The position numbers and the translations under genes are program-made. DNA of 64,000 nucleotides from Draconibacterium sp041393215 (GTDB taxonomy: Bacteria > Bacteroidota > Bacteroidia > Bacteroidales > Prolixibacteraceae), in NCBI GenBank assembly GCA_041393215.1, contig JAWKKP010000008.1, forward strand, positions 1 through 64,000. Reading direction: 5' to 3'. The notes under the pieces are model-generated. The model did not search any database, was not told where the DNA came from, and worked only from the letters and a program-made list of their open reading frames with translations. Below, piece by piece: positions 35,444 to 45,064 of this stretch (its first letter is position 1; every line of letters begins with the position of its first letter).

Positions 35444-36349
35444 ATGAATTCCAGGCGTAATTTTATGAAATCGGTGCTGGCAATTCCGTTTCTGGCAAAC
35501 GGATTTTCTTCTTTGGCATCAACCGGCGGATCCGTAAACAAAAAATTTGGGCATAAATTCAAAATCAGCCTGAATCTTTATTCGTTTAACCAGCTTTTAA
35601 TGAAAGGCACCATCGACCTGTTTGACATGCTCAATTTTTGCGCCGAATATAACTTCGATGCCATCGATCCAACCGGTTATTATTTCCCGGGTTACCCGGA
35701 AGTTCCACCGGAGGATTTTATGATGAAGTTTAAGAAACAAGCCTTTCTTTTAGGTCTCGACATTAGCGGAACCGGAGTTCGGAATGATTTTGCCAACCCG
35801 GATGAAAACAGCCGGAAAGCCGATATTGTGATGATAAAAAACTGGATTGAAGCCGCTGCCAAACTTGGAATACCCAACCTCCGTATTTTTGCAGGGACAA
35901 ATGCACACGAAGGATTCTCCCGCAACCAGGTGTTTGAATGGATGGCGAAAGACATAAAAGAATGCTGCGAATACGGCAAGAAGTTCGGAGTGGTAATTGC
36001 CATTCAAAACCACAACGATTTTATTAAAACCGCTGCCGATGTTGACCGTATTTTCGAAATGGTGGATTCAGAATGGTTGGGATTAAATCTCGATATTGGC
36101 AGTTACCGGCAGTCTGATCCATACGAAGAAATCAAAAAGAACATTGAGTATGCAGTAACATGGCAAATCAAGGAAAATGTTTGGATGGACGGAACCGAAA
36201 CACCTACCGATTTTGAAAAACTGTTCCGGTTAATTAAAGAAAGTGGTTATCGGGGCTACTTGCCTTTGGAAACGTTGGGAGAAGGAGACCCGTATCAAAA
36301 AGTTCCGGTTTTATTACTAAAAGTCAGAGATGCCCTGGGCAAAGTCTGA
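35444..36349 (+). CDS. exported sugar phosphate isomerase/epimerase-like TIM-barrel protein
   Basis: 301-residue protein of the xylose isomerase-like/AP-endonuclease-2 superfamily. The N-terminus MNSRRNFMKSVLAIPFLANG looks like a twin-arginine signal, suggesting folding in the cytoplasm before export. The barrel has FDAIDPTGYYFPG, AKLGIPNLRIFAG, IAIQNHNDF, LGLNLDIG and YRGYLPLETLGEGD, whose Glu, Asp and His residues usually bind a divalent metal. Such proteins in Bacteroidota act on sugars in the periplasm. No sugar-utilisation gene lies beside it, so the substrate is unknown. Confidence 0.82.
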   Translation: MNSRRNFMKSVLAIPFLANGFSSLASTGGSVNKKFGHKFKISLNLYSFNQLLMKGTIDLFDMLNFCAEYNFDAIDPTGYYFPGYPEVPPEDFMMKFKKQAFLLGLDISGTGVRNDFANPDENSRKADIVMIKNWIEAAAKLGIPNLRIFAGTNAHEGFSRNQVFEWMAKDIKECCEYGKKFGVVIAIQNHNDFIKTAADVDRIFEMVDSEWLGLNLDIGSYRQSDPYEEIKKNIEYAVTWQIKENVWMDGTETPTDFEKLFRLIKESGYRGYLPLETLGEGDPYQKVPVLLLKVRDALGKV

Positions 36350-36721
36350 ACAGCGTTTCTAATCATTTGTCTGTATTGCTGAATCATCGGTCAGGTTATT
36401 CGCTGCAGCAGAAGTTGTACCCCGATAAAATCATAAACTGTTTCCAATACACGTTGTGCTAGGGTTAGGTACAGTTCTGCCCATGCCGGAATTGGCTGGC
36501 AAATATTCAATAATGGCTTAAAAATAAAATCATCTCTTATAAAAGAGGTGCATAATTCCACATTAAATCGTTAAGCAATCGCTATATTAACTCCCAATCG
36601 TCAAAAGTAAAAAGTGAACAGATAAAATTTTTTTATAAGTTTGAATTAACCTTTTCGAAAATCGATAGTCAAATAGAACTAAAGATTTTAAAATTTAAAC
36701 CAATTAAACATTCCATTTGCA
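36350..36721. other. 372-base non-coding stretch before the RND operon
   Basis: No open frame longer than a few dozen codons, no RNA gene and no clear TAnnTTTG box were found. It becomes very AT-rich over the last 130 bases, where the RND operon promoter should lie. A weak near-palindrome CTCTTATAAAAGAG occurs near 36534-36547, of unknown meaning. Confidence 0.5.
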
Positions 36722-37834
36722 GTGGCAACAAATAAAACATTTAGAATTACTATTAGTATTGTCTTGGTCTTATTTCTGGCAGGGATAATATTTTATCCGC
36801 AACTTAAGAGTTGGTTGTTTCCTGAAAAAAGCGGAGCACAACCCGGTGTAGGATATTCGCAAAAAGGCGCTCAAAAATTATTAGCAAGTGGTTACCTTAT
36901 TGTTCCTACCGAAATGAACGAGCTTATATACAGCACCGGTTCTTTGCTGCCGGACGAGGAAGTTGAACTCGCTTTTGAAACATCGGGCAAGATTGTAGGA
37001 ATTTACTTTGAGGAAGGAAGACGCGTAAAAAAAGGCGATTTACTTGCCAAAATAAACGACAAGCCCTTACAGGCTCAATTAGAAAAATTGCAGGCCCAAC
37101 ACAAATTACAGGAAGAGCGTGAATTTAGGCAAAGGCAATTGCTGGAGCGCGACGCCATTAGTCGCGAAAGTTACGATCAGGTAGCAACAGAGTTACAATC
37201 GTTACAGGCCGATATTAATCTTGTTGAGGCGAGAATTGCCGAAACAGAACTTCGTGCGCCATTCGATGGAATCGTTGGATTGAGATTAATTAGTGAAGGA
37301 GCTTTTGCCAATACACAAACCAAAATTGTAAGGTTGGTAAAAATCAGTCCGCTGAAAATCGAATTCTCCATTCCTGAACGTTATGCCGGTGAAATTGGCC
37401 CCGGATATCCTATTACTTTTATCCTTGATGGAATTCAGGGGGATTTTAGTGCGAATGTATATGCCGTCGATCCTAAAGTGGATATGGAAACCCGAACAAT
37501 TGTTGCCCGGGCCCTATATCCGAACAAGAATGAAGAATTGAAACCCGGAAGATTTGCAAGTGTAACCGCAAGGTTGTCTGAAATAGACAATGCGGTTTCG
37601 ATACCAACAGAGGCTTTGATTCCTGAAATGGAAGGTGAGAAAGTATTTATATACAAGAATGGCAAAGCACAACAAGTAAAAGTTGTTACCGGCCTTCGAA
37701 CGGCTTCACATATTGAAATAAAACAGGGGTTGCATTTCGGCGATACTTTGCTTACTACGGCAACGCTTCAGTTAAGAGAAGATTTGCCGGTTCAGTTAGA
37801 CACGCTTGTAACCAACCAACCTTTAGCCGATTAA
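36722..37834 (+). CDS. RND efflux periplasmic adaptor (MFP) subunit
   Basis: 370-residue membrane-fusion protein of the AcrA/MexE type, with an N-terminal membrane segment (about 8-28), a lipoyl half-motif VELAFETSGKIVGIYFEEGRRVKKGDLLAKI, a helical hairpin at about 115-180, then AETELRAPFDGIVGLRLISEGAF and the beta-barrel. The start is GTG at 36722; the next in-frame ATG would remove the membrane anchor. It is four bases upstream of the RND pump gene and co-transcribed with it and a TolC protein, giving a complete tripartite pump. Confidence 0.92.
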   Translation: MATNKTFRITISIVLVLFLAGIIFYPQLKSWLFPEKSGAQPGVGYSQKGAQKLLASGYLIVPTEMNELIYSTGSLLPDEEVELAFETSGKIVGIYFEEGRRVKKGDLLAKINDKPLQAQLEKLQAQHKLQEEREFRQRQLLERDAISRESYDQVATELQSLQADINLVEARIAETELRAPFDGIVGLRLISEGAFANTQTKIVRLVKISPLKIEFSIPERYAGEIGPGYPITFILDGIQGDFSANVYAVDPKVDMETRTIVARALYPNKNEELKPGRFASVTARLSEIDNAVSIPTEALIPEMEGEKVFIYKNGKAQQVKVVTGLRTASHIEIKQGLHFGDTLLTTATLQLREDLPVQLDTLVTNQPLAD

Positions 37835-37837
37835 GTT

Positions 37838-40800
37838 ATGAGCCTGTCATCAACGAGTATAGAGCGGCCGGTACTGGCAACCGTTTTTTCCCTTGTTATT
37901 TTGCTTTTTGGAGCCATTGGAATGACCTATCTCGGCGTAAGAGAATTCCCAAGTGTGGATCCACCTTTAATTTCAGTCAGAACGTCCTATCCGGGCGCCA
38001 ATTCTGATGTGATTGAGACCCAGATAACTGAGCCTTTGGAGCAATCGATAAATGGTATTCCCGGAATTCGAACGTTAACAAGCCAGAGTAGCCAGGGGAA
38101 TAGTAATATTTCCGTTGAATTTGAGTTAAGCGTTGACCTTGAAACTGCGGCAAACGATGTTCGGGATAAGGTTGCCCAGGCACAACGATTCTTGCCCCGC
38201 GACTGCGACCCGCCTATCGTGTCAAAAGCTGATGCCGACGCCAACCCGATTATGTTTATTGCCGTAAAAAGCCCGAAACGCTCGTTACTCGAACTTTCGG
38301 AAATAGCAGAATTAACATTTAAAGAGCAACTTCAGACCATTGCCGGGGTAAGTTCTGTTTCAATTTGGGGAGAAAAAAGATATGCTATGCGTATTTGGCT
38401 TGATCCCGCAAAACTGGCTGGTTACCAGATGACTCCATTGGATGTTCGCAATGCGATTTTACGCGAGAATGTGGAATTGCCCGCAGGTAGCATTGAGGGA
38501 AACACAACTGAGCTTACGATTCGGGCACTTGGTTTAATGACTACTGCCGAAGAATTTAATAGTTTGATTCTTAAACAGGTTGGCGATCAACTAATTCGGG
38601 TTCGTGATATTGGAAGGGCGGAGCTCGGTCCTGAAGATTTAAGGGGAATCATGAAAATGAACGGAATTCCGATGGTTGGTACCGTGATCATTCCGCAGCC
38701 GGGAGCAAATCATATCGATATTGTTGATGAGGTTTATGAACGGTTGGAATTTATAAAAAAGGACTTGCCGGACGACGTAGGAATAGAAGTTGGATTTGAC
38801 AATACGCAATATATACGTTCGTCGATTGAAGAGGTAAAAAGCACGATATACCTTGCTTTTTTCCTTGTAGTGGTAATTATCTTCCTCTTTTTGCGCGACT
38901 GGCGAACAACAATTCTGCCGATATTGGTTATTCCTGTTTCGTTGGTTGGTTCGTTCTTTATTATGTATGCCGCCGGATATACTATAAATGTACTGACACT
39001 TTTGGCTATTGTACTTTCCATTGGGTTGGTTGTTGACGACGCCATTGTAATGATGGAAAACATCTATGTGAAGATTGAACAAGGGATGAACCCACGGGAA
39101 GCTGGCATAAAAGGAGCGAATGAAATTTTCTTTGCTATTATTGCTACCACCATTACGTTAATAGCGGTATTCTTTCCGATTGTTTTTTTGGAAGGAATGA
39201 CCGGCAGGCTTTTCAGAGAATTTAGTATTGTAATTGCCGGGGCAGTTGCCATTTCGTCTTTTGTAGCATTAACACTTACTCCAATGCTTTCTACAAAAAT
39301 TCTGAAAACCCGGCATAAGCATGGCAAGGTTTATAATTTCACGGAAAGGTTTTTTGTTCGTTTGAATAGTGCTTATCAGAATTCACTAAATAGTTTTTTA
39401 AATCGAAAGTTTATTTCTTTGGTTATTCTTACCGCGTCCATTGTTTCTATTTATTTTCTCTGGAAGAATATCCCGGCTGAAATGGCTCCACTTGAAGACC
39501 GTTCTCAGCTAAGCATTAATATTACAACACCCGAAGGTTCAACCTACGAGTATAATGAACAATATGCCGAAGAAGTAACTGAATTGGTTGACCGGAAAGT
39601 ACCCGAATCGGATAAAGTAACCACTTTTATTCGGGGGAGCAGGGCGTTTGTTCGTGATGTTCTGGTGCCGCCAAGTGAGAGAACCCGTTCACAGCAGGAA
39701 ATTGCCAATCAGCTTACTGGCGAACTTCGAAAAATGACCAAGGCAAGGTCTAGTGTAATACAGCAATCAACCTTTGGAGGACGACGGGCAGGGCAGCCGA
39801 TTCAATATGTTCTTCAGGCTCCAAATATTGAAAAGCTGCGTAAAATTTTACCCGAATTCATGGCCAGGGTTCATGATAATCCTGTTTTCGAAAGTGCGGA
39901 TGTAAATTTGAAATTCACGAAGCCAGAGCTGCAAATTGTAATTAATCGCGACAAGGCAAATCTGCTTGGAGTTTCAACACAGAACATCGGTCAAACTTTA
40001 CAACTTGCACTTAGCGGACAACGTTTCGGGTATTTTATAATGAATGGAAAGCAGTACCAGATTTTGGGAGAACTGGCACGCCAGGATCGAAATAAGCCGT
40101 TGGATTTAAAATCGTTATATGTGCGAAATAACACAGGGCAAATGGTTCAGCTCGACAATTTTGTGAATTTACAGGAAGAAACCGCGCCTCCTCAACTATA
40201 TCGTTATAACCGGTTTGTTGCAGCAACCGTTTCATCGGGTCTGGCCGAAGGAAGAACCATAAGTGAAGGTTTGGCCGAGATGGATAAAATTGCAGCCGAT
40301 GTTTTAGACGATACATTCAGAACTGCACTTGCAGGCGATTCAAAAGACTTTATGGAGAGTTCATCCAGTTTAATGTTTGCTTTTTTACTGGCGATTGTAC
40401 TAATATTTTTGGTGCTCTCTGCTCAGTTCGAAAGCTTTAAAGATCCGATAATTGTGATGATGACAGTACCATTAGCGTTAACAGGAGCTTTAATTTTTAT
40501 GTGGTATTTTAAAGTTACCATGAATATTTTTAGCCAGATAGGTATCATTATGTTGATAGGACTTGTTTCGAAAAACGGGATTTTGATTGTTGAATTTGCC
40601 AACCAAAGGAAAGAGGCAGGAATGAGTAAGTATGATGCAATAAAATATGCTTCTGCAGCCCGTTTCAGGCCAATTTTAATGACCAGTTTATCCACAATTC
40701 TGGGAATTCTTCCACTGGCGATTGGATTGGGAGAAGGCGCTCAAAGCCGGGTTGCGATGGGTATTGCTGTTGTTGGAGGTTTAACAATCTCTACATTTTT

Positions 40801-40909
40801 AACTTTGTATGTTGTTCCCGGTATCTATTTGTTTATTTCCAGTGAATCAAAAAATATAAAAAATGAATCTTCCTCTCCGGAGAAAATCGAATTTTCTGAA
40901 AATGCTTAG
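37838..40909 (+). CDS. RND-family efflux pump, inner-membrane subunit (AcrB-like)
   Basis: 1023-residue proton-driven pump with twelve membrane helices and two large periplasmic loops. Typical blocks are SIERPVLATVFSLVILLFGAIGMTYLGVREFPSVDPPLI at the start, SIGLVVDDAIVMMENIY in TM4 with the two adjacent Asp residues of the proton relay, FLEGMTGRLFREFS, and in the second half GLVSKNGILIVEFAN with PILMTSLSTILGILPLA. It probably exports drugs, detergents or bile-like compounds; which is not visible. It is the middle gene of a three-gene operon. Confidence 0.95.
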   Translation: MSLSSTSIERPVLATVFSLVILLFGAIGMTYLGVREFPSVDPPLISVRTSYPGANSDVIETQITEPLEQSINGIPGIRTLTSQSSQGNSNISVEFELSVDLETAANDVRDKVAQAQRFLPRDCDPPIVSKADADANPIMFIAVKSPKRSLLELSEIAELTFKEQLQTIAGVSSVSIWGEKRYAMRIWLDPAKLAGYQMTPLDVRNAILRENVELPAGSIEGNTTELTIRALGLMTTAEEFNSLILKQVGDQLIRVRDIGRAELGPEDLRGIMKMNGIPMVGTVIIPQPGANHIDIVDEVYERLEFIKKDLPDDVGIEVGFDNTQYIRSSIEEVKSTIYLAFFLVVVIIFLFLRDWRTTILPILVIPVSLVGSFFIMYAAGYTINVLTLLAIVLSIGLVVDDAIVMMENIYVKIEQGMNPREAGIKGANEIFFAIIATTITLIAVFFPIVFLEGMTGRLFREFSIVIAGAVAISSFVALTLTPMLSTKILKTRHKHGKVYNFTERFFVRLNSAYQNSLNSFLNRKFISLVILTASIVSIYFLWKNIPAEMAPLEDRSQLSINITTPEGSTYEYNEQYAEEVTELVDRKVPESDKVTTFIRGSRAFVRDVLVPPSERTRSQQEIANQLTGELRKMTKARSSVIQQSTFGGRRAGQPIQYVLQAPNIEKLRKILPEFMARVHDNPVFESADVNLKFTKPELQIVINRDKANLLGVSTQNIGQTLQLALSGQRFGYFIMNGKQYQILGELARQDRNKPLDLKSLYVRNNTGQMVQLDNFVNLQEETAPPQLYRYNRFVAATVSSGLAEGRTISEGLAEMDKIAADVLDDTFRTALAGDSKDFMESSSSLMFAFLLAIVLIFLVLSAQFESFKDPIIVMMTVPLALTGALIFMWYFKVTMNIFSQIGIIMLIGLVSKNGILIVEFANQRKEAGMSKYDAIKYASAARFRPILMTSLSTILGILPLAIGLGEGAQSRVAMGIAVVGGLTISTFLTLYVVPGIYLFISSESKNIKNESSSPEKIEFSENA

Positions 40910-42218
40910 AAATTTTGTTGTAATAATAGTCCTGCTCGTTTTCCCTGCTATCTTGTGGTCGCAGGAAGTATACGATTTAAGCCGCTGCGTTATTACCGGA
41001 TTGGAACGGAATTATTCCATCCAAATAGCGCGAAATGAGGAACAAGTTGCCGATAACAATTACACAAAAGGAAATGCAGGGTTCTTGCCATATATTAATA
41101 CCACTAACCGTTTTGGCGGAACATTGAACAATACAGATCAGACACTTCGTGAAGGCGGCAAAAACATAACGAAAGGGGTTGCAAACACTTCGGGCTCGGC
41201 AAACGTAAATCTTGATTTAACAATTTTCGATGGTTTTAATGTTCAAACTACATACGAAAAGTTGAATCAATTGAAGCACATGGGCGAGTTGAATACCCAA
41301 ATGAACATGGAAAATCTGGTTACAGATATTATTTCGGAATATTATTTATATGTTCAACAGCTAAATTTATACAAGAACCTTGCCTATGCTGTTGAGCTCT
41401 CGCGTGAGCGGGTTCGTATTGATGAAGAACGTTATTTGCTGGGGTCGTCTTCCAAGCTTGAATTGTTGCAGTCGATGGTCTATTTAAATGAGGACAGTTC
41501 GCGCTACGCAAAACAAGATCAAGTGATTGTTGCATCGCAGGTGAGGCTCAAAAAGTTGATGTCGCTGGAAAATCTTGAAGAGGAAATCCTCGTTAGGGAT
41601 ACTTCTATTGAAATAAATTCGGATCTTAATTACAACGAACTGCTGAATGAAACACTCAGTAAAAACACGAGCTTACTTATTTCGGCAAAAGATCAGGTAA
41701 TTTCAGAATTGGATTATAAAATTATTGCATCTCAGTCATACCCGTATTTAAATGCATCAACCGGTTATACTTTTTCTTATAATGGTTATGGAACTGGAAC
41801 AACAGACCATCAGACGGTTAGCGGAATGAATTACGGGCTAACTTTAGGAATGGATATTTTTGACGGGTTTTCAAGAAAAAGGGAAAAGACAAATGCCAAA
41901 ATCGATATAGAAACACAACAATATAAGTATCAGGAAATAGAACAGCAGGTTAAAGCAGATTTAATAACCATTTATTATTCCTACGAAAATAACCTCCGTC
42001 TGTTAAAACTGGAAGAGCAAAATCTGGCAGTTGCACGTGAAAATAACGAAATAGCGCAACAACGTTACAAATTGGGAGATTTGTCGGGACTGGAATTACG
42101 GGAAGTTCAGAAAAGTTTGTTAGATGCAGAAGAACGGCTAATTTCAATTCAGTATTTAACAAAACTTGCTGAAATATCTTTACTGCAAATTTCAGGTGGA
42201 ATAATGGGCTATATTTAG
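40902..42218 (+). CDS. TolC-family outer-membrane channel of the RND pump
   Basis: Outer-membrane factor of 438 residues. ATG at 40902 is chosen because it gives a standard signal peptide (LRNFVVIIVLLVFPAILWSQ); an in-frame ATG at 40863 would add 13 basic residues before it. The 5' end overlaps the pump gene by eight bases, so translation is probably coupled. The duplicated helix segments SSKLELLQSMVYLNEDSSRYAK and GDLSGLELREVQKSLLDAEERL are typical of TolC proteins. It provides the exit duct for the pump encoded upstream. Confidence 0.9.
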   Translation: MLRNFVVIIVLLVFPAILWSQEVYDLSRCVITGLERNYSIQIARNEEQVADNNYTKGNAGFLPYINTTNRFGGTLNNTDQTLREGGKNITKGVANTSGSANVNLDLTIFDGFNVQTTYEKLNQLKHMGELNTQMNMENLVTDIISEYYLYVQQLNLYKNLAYAVELSRERVRIDEERYLLGSSSKLELLQSMVYLNEDSSRYAKQDQVIVASQVRLKKLMSLENLEEEILVRDTSIEINSDLNYNELLNETLSKNTSLLISAKDQVISELDYKIIASQSYPYLNASTGYTFSYNGYGTGTTDHQTVSGMNYGLTLGMDIFDGFSRKREKTNAKIDIETQQYKYQEIEQQVKADLITIYYSYENNLRLLKLEEQNLAVARENNEIAQQRYKLGDLSGLELREVQKSLLDAEERLISIQYLTKLAEISLLQISGGIMGYI

Positions 42219-42234
42219 CGGAAAAGCACTGAGT

Positions 42235-42558
42235 ATGTTTACAAAAAGTAATTCATCTGATTTTAAACTACTAATTGAAGGGGTAAAAATGCGTCCGTTA
42301 GTATGGGAGCAAAAAACTCTTCTTTGCGAATTTCAATTGGAAAAAGGAAATACAATTCCACCGCATCAGCATCCTTATGAGCAAACTGGTATGCTTATTT
42401 CAGGTAAGTTGAATTTCAGAATCAACAATGAATGGCATTTGGCCGGCTCGGGCGATAGTTGGAGTGTGCCTGAAAATGTGGAGCATGAGGTTGAAATTTT
42501 GGAGAATTCCGTACTGATAGAACTTTTTTCACCAATTCGAAAGGATTATCTTCCTTAA
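42235..42558 (+). CDS. cupin-domain protein
   Basis: 107-residue single-domain cupin. The first cupin motif is PPHQHPYEQTGMLISGKLNFRI with the usual two His and one Glu metal ligands, and the second is GDSWSVPENVEHEVEILE with the third His. Such small cupins bind metal or small ligands, or act as isomerases or sensors; the specific role is not visible. It starts 16 bases after the TolC gene on the same strand and may be the last gene of that transcript. Confidence 0.85.
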   Translation: MFTKSNSSDFKLLIEGVKMRPLVWEQKTLLCEFQLEKGNTIPPHQHPYEQTGMLISGKLNFRINNEWHLAGSGDSWSVPENVEHEVEILENSVLIELFSPIRKDYLP

Positions 42559-42607
42559 AATAAACTACATCATTAATAAAATCAGATAATCGCATTGAAA
42601 GAAATAG

Positions 42608-42615
42608 TAACTTTG
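42608..42615 (+). promoter_or_regulatory. -7 box of the nadB operon
   Basis: TAACTTTG matches TAnnTTTG and lies 24 bases before the nadB ATG at 42640, giving a short leader. No clear -33 TTTG. Confidence 0.45.
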
Positions 42616-42639
42616 CCGCTCACTTTTAAAGCGACATGA

Positions 42640-44211
42640 ATGCAAGTGCTTGAATTTGATACTGTTGTTATTGGTAGTGGCTTAGCTGGTCTGACTTCTG
42701 CATTACATGCTTCCAATTTTGGTAAAGTTGCAATAATTACAAAATCAGGATTAGATATTAGCAATTCTTATAATGCACAGGGAGGCATTGCAGCTGCTAT
42801 TGGTGATGATGATTCAACTTCATTACACATGGCAGATTCATTAAAAGCCGGCCGTGGACTTTGCGACGAAGACGCCATGGAGATTCTGGTTAATGAGGGC
42901 AAAGCGTGTGTAGAAGAACTGATTGAAATGGGAATGCCTTTCGACAAAGAGAATGGAAAAGTAATTCTTGGATTGGAAGGAGGGCATGGTAAAAGAAGAA
43001 TTTTACATGCTGACGGCGATGCAACCGGAATGGTTTTAACCCGATTTATGTTGCAGCGTGTCAGTGCAAAAAAAAATATTCAGGCTTTTGAAAATACAAC
43101 GGTTGTTGATTTGCTGGTAAAGGATAATGTATGTTACGGAGCGCAGGCGTTGGAATTTAAAACCCGGAAAAATATAATTTTTAGAGCAAAGGCTGTAATT
43201 ATTGCGACTGGTGGGTTAGCGCGTATTTATAATCGCACAACAAATCCTCATACGGCTACCGGCGATGGTTATGCTTTAGGTTACCAGGCGGGAGCACAGT
43301 TGGAAGACATGGAATTTATTCAGTTCCATCCTACGGCGCTGCATTTGGAACATAAAGATGCTTTTTTGATTTCGGAAGCCGTTCGTGGAGAAGGGGCCTT
43401 TTTGGTTAATGAAAAGGGCGAGCGGTTTATGACTCAGCTCAACGAGTTGGCAGAATTGGCGCCCCGCGATGTCGTTTCCTTTGCCATTTTCAAGGAAATT
43501 GAAAAGTCGGCTTCCGAGCATGTATTTTTAAATTTAAAACATCTGGATGAAGAAACAATAAAGCATAGGTTTTCGCACATTTATGAAAAGCTTTTGGATT
43601 TTAGATTGGATTTAACCCGGGATAACATTCCTGTTGCGCCAGCTGCGCATTACACAGTTGGTGGAATCAAAACCGATTTAAATGGGCAAACCAGTGTGAA
43701 AAATCTTTTTGCTGCTGGCGAAGTTGCCTCAACAGGCGTGATGGGGGCAAATCGAATCGCTAGTAACTCTTTACTTGAATGCCTTGTTTTTGGTAAAAGA
43801 GCAGGTATTACTGCTGCAAATGTTAAACTTTTAAATAGTCCTGATTTCCACCAAAAAATGTTTTTTCTTGATTCGGAGAATGAAAATCTTTTCTTGGAAA
43901 AAAAGAATAGAATCGCAAAAATTATGAACAATTATGTTGGAATTGTGCGAAACAGGAAAGGCTTGGAATATGCAATTGAAGAACTTCAAAAAATCAGAGA
44001 TGAATTTGAAGAGTTCAATGTTGAATATAATTTAAATAAACTAAAAAACAGTACCGGAATTTGTCTGCTAATTGCGAAAGCTGCACTTTTGCGGGAAGAA
44101 AGCAGGGGAGGGCATATCAGGGAAGATTTTATGCAGGAAGATTCCAGGTTTAAAATTCATTTTATACAACAAAAAGACAAAGAAATTCAGGTTGAGCCTG
44201 TTAGAAAGTAG
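42640..44211 (+). CDS. nadB: L-aspartate oxidase
   Basis: 523-residue flavoenzyme that oxidises L-aspartate to iminoaspartate, first step of de novo NAD synthesis. FAD-binding motif TVVIGSGLAGLTSALHAS lies at about 9-26, and SNSYNAQGGIAAAIGDDDS, EGGHGKRRILHADGDATG and RGEGAFLVNEKGERFM are typical of the fumarate reductase/aspartate oxidase flavoproteins. The segment VAPAAHYTVGGIKTDLNGQTSVKNLFAAGEVASTGVMGANRIASNSLLE marks it as NadB. nadC follows after nine bases. nadA (quinolinate synthase) is not in this window. Confidence 0.95.
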   Translation: MQVLEFDTVVIGSGLAGLTSALHASNFGKVAIITKSGLDISNSYNAQGGIAAAIGDDDSTSLHMADSLKAGRGLCDEDAMEILVNEGKACVEELIEMGMPFDKENGKVILGLEGGHGKRRILHADGDATGMVLTRFMLQRVSAKKNIQAFENTTVVDLLVKDNVCYGAQALEFKTRKNIIFRAKAVIIATGGLARIYNRTTNPHTATGDGYALGYQAGAQLEDMEFIQFHPTALHLEHKDAFLISEAVRGEGAFLVNEKGERFMTQLNELAELAPRDVVSFAIFKEIEKSASEHVFLNLKHLDEETIKHRFSHIYEKLLDFRLDLTRDNIPVAPAAHYTVGGIKTDLNGQTSVKNLFAAGEVASTGVMGANRIASNSLLECLVFGKRAGITAANVKLLNSPDFHQKMFFLDSENENLFLEKKNRIAKIMNNYVGIVRNRKGLEYAIEELQKIRDEFEEFNVEYNLNKLKNSTGICLLIAKAALLREESRGGHIREDFMQEDSRFKIHFIQQKDKEIQVEPVRK

Positions 44212-44220
44212 AAAATAAAA

Positions 44221-45063
44221 ATGGAAAGCAAAATTTTAAAATCAGCCGAAGTGTTATTTGATTTGGCTTATGCCGAAGATATTGGAGATGGCGATATAAC
44301 AACAAATAACTTAATACCACCTAATGCAAATAAAACTGCCATTTTAGTCGCAAAAGAGCATGGCGTAGTTGCCGGATTACCTGTGGCGGAAATGGTATTC
44401 AAGAAATTTGATAAGGATTTGGTATGGGACGAGAAGAAACCAGACGGAAGTCAGGTTGCACCGGGAGATATTCTTGTGGAATTTAAAGGTAATTATCGTG
44501 CATTGCTTACCGGCGAAAGAAAAGCGTTGAACTTCTTACAACGACTTTCAGGAATTGCAACCTATGCCAACCTCTGTATGAAAGAAATTGAGGGTCATCC
44601 GGTTGAAATCCTTGATACGAGGAAAACACTGCCTGGTTATCGCCATCTTGATAAATATGCTGTTCGGATGGGAGGGGCTTCGAATCACCGGTTTGGACTG
44701 TATGATATGGTGATGATAAAAGATAATCATATTCAGGTGGCAGGTGGTATAAAACAGGCCGTAAATTCAATTAGGAAGAAGGTTCCCAAAAGTATTAAAA
44801 TTGAGGTTGAAACCACAAACATGGAACAAGTTCAGGAAGCATTAGAAGCTGATGTGGATATTATTATGCTCGATAATATGAGTTCAAAAATGATGAGCGA
44901 AGCCGTGAAGTTAATAAATAAAAGGGCAAAGATTGAGGCTTCCGGAAATATGACAATCAAAAGGATTCGAAAAGTGGCTTCCACGGGTGTCGATTATATA
45001 TCTATCGGCGCGTTAACACATTCAGTTAAAGCACTAGACATTAGCCAACGGATTATCGATTAA
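44221..45063 (+). CDS. nadC: nicotinate-nucleotide pyrophosphorylase (quinolinate phosphoribosyltransferase)
   Basis: 280-residue enzyme converting quinolinate and PRPP to nicotinate mononucleotide. Characteristic blocks: EDIGDGDITTNNLIP near the N-terminus, ERKALNFLQRLSGIAT, DTRKTLPGYRHLDKYAVRMGGASNHRFGLYDMVMIKDNHI (active-site Arg/Lys/His), VEVETTNMEQVQEALEADVDIIMLDNM, and ASTGVDYISIGALTHS. It lies nine bases after nadB and one base before coaX, so NAD and coenzyme A steps share a transcript. Confidence 0.97.
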   Translation: MESKILKSAEVLFDLAYAEDIGDGDITTNNLIPPNANKTAILVAKEHGVVAGLPVAEMVFKKFDKDLVWDEKKPDGSQVAPGDILVEFKGNYRALLTGERKALNFLQRLSGIATYANLCMKEIEGHPVEILDTRKTLPGYRHLDKYAVRMGGASNHRFGLYDMVMIKDNHIQVAGGIKQAVNSIRKKVPKSIKIEVETTNMEQVQEALEADVDIIMLDNMSSKMMSEAVKLINKRAKIEASGNMTIKRIRKVASTGVDYISIGALTHSVKALDISQRIID

Positions 45064-45064
45064 T

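Noticed and set aside
35313..36420. ATTGCTGAAT and AGAAGTTGTA words on both sides of the TIM-barrel gene, as possible flanking repeats
   Set aside because: The words are short, their spacing differs (about 53 and 35 bases) and the bases between do not align; likely chance.
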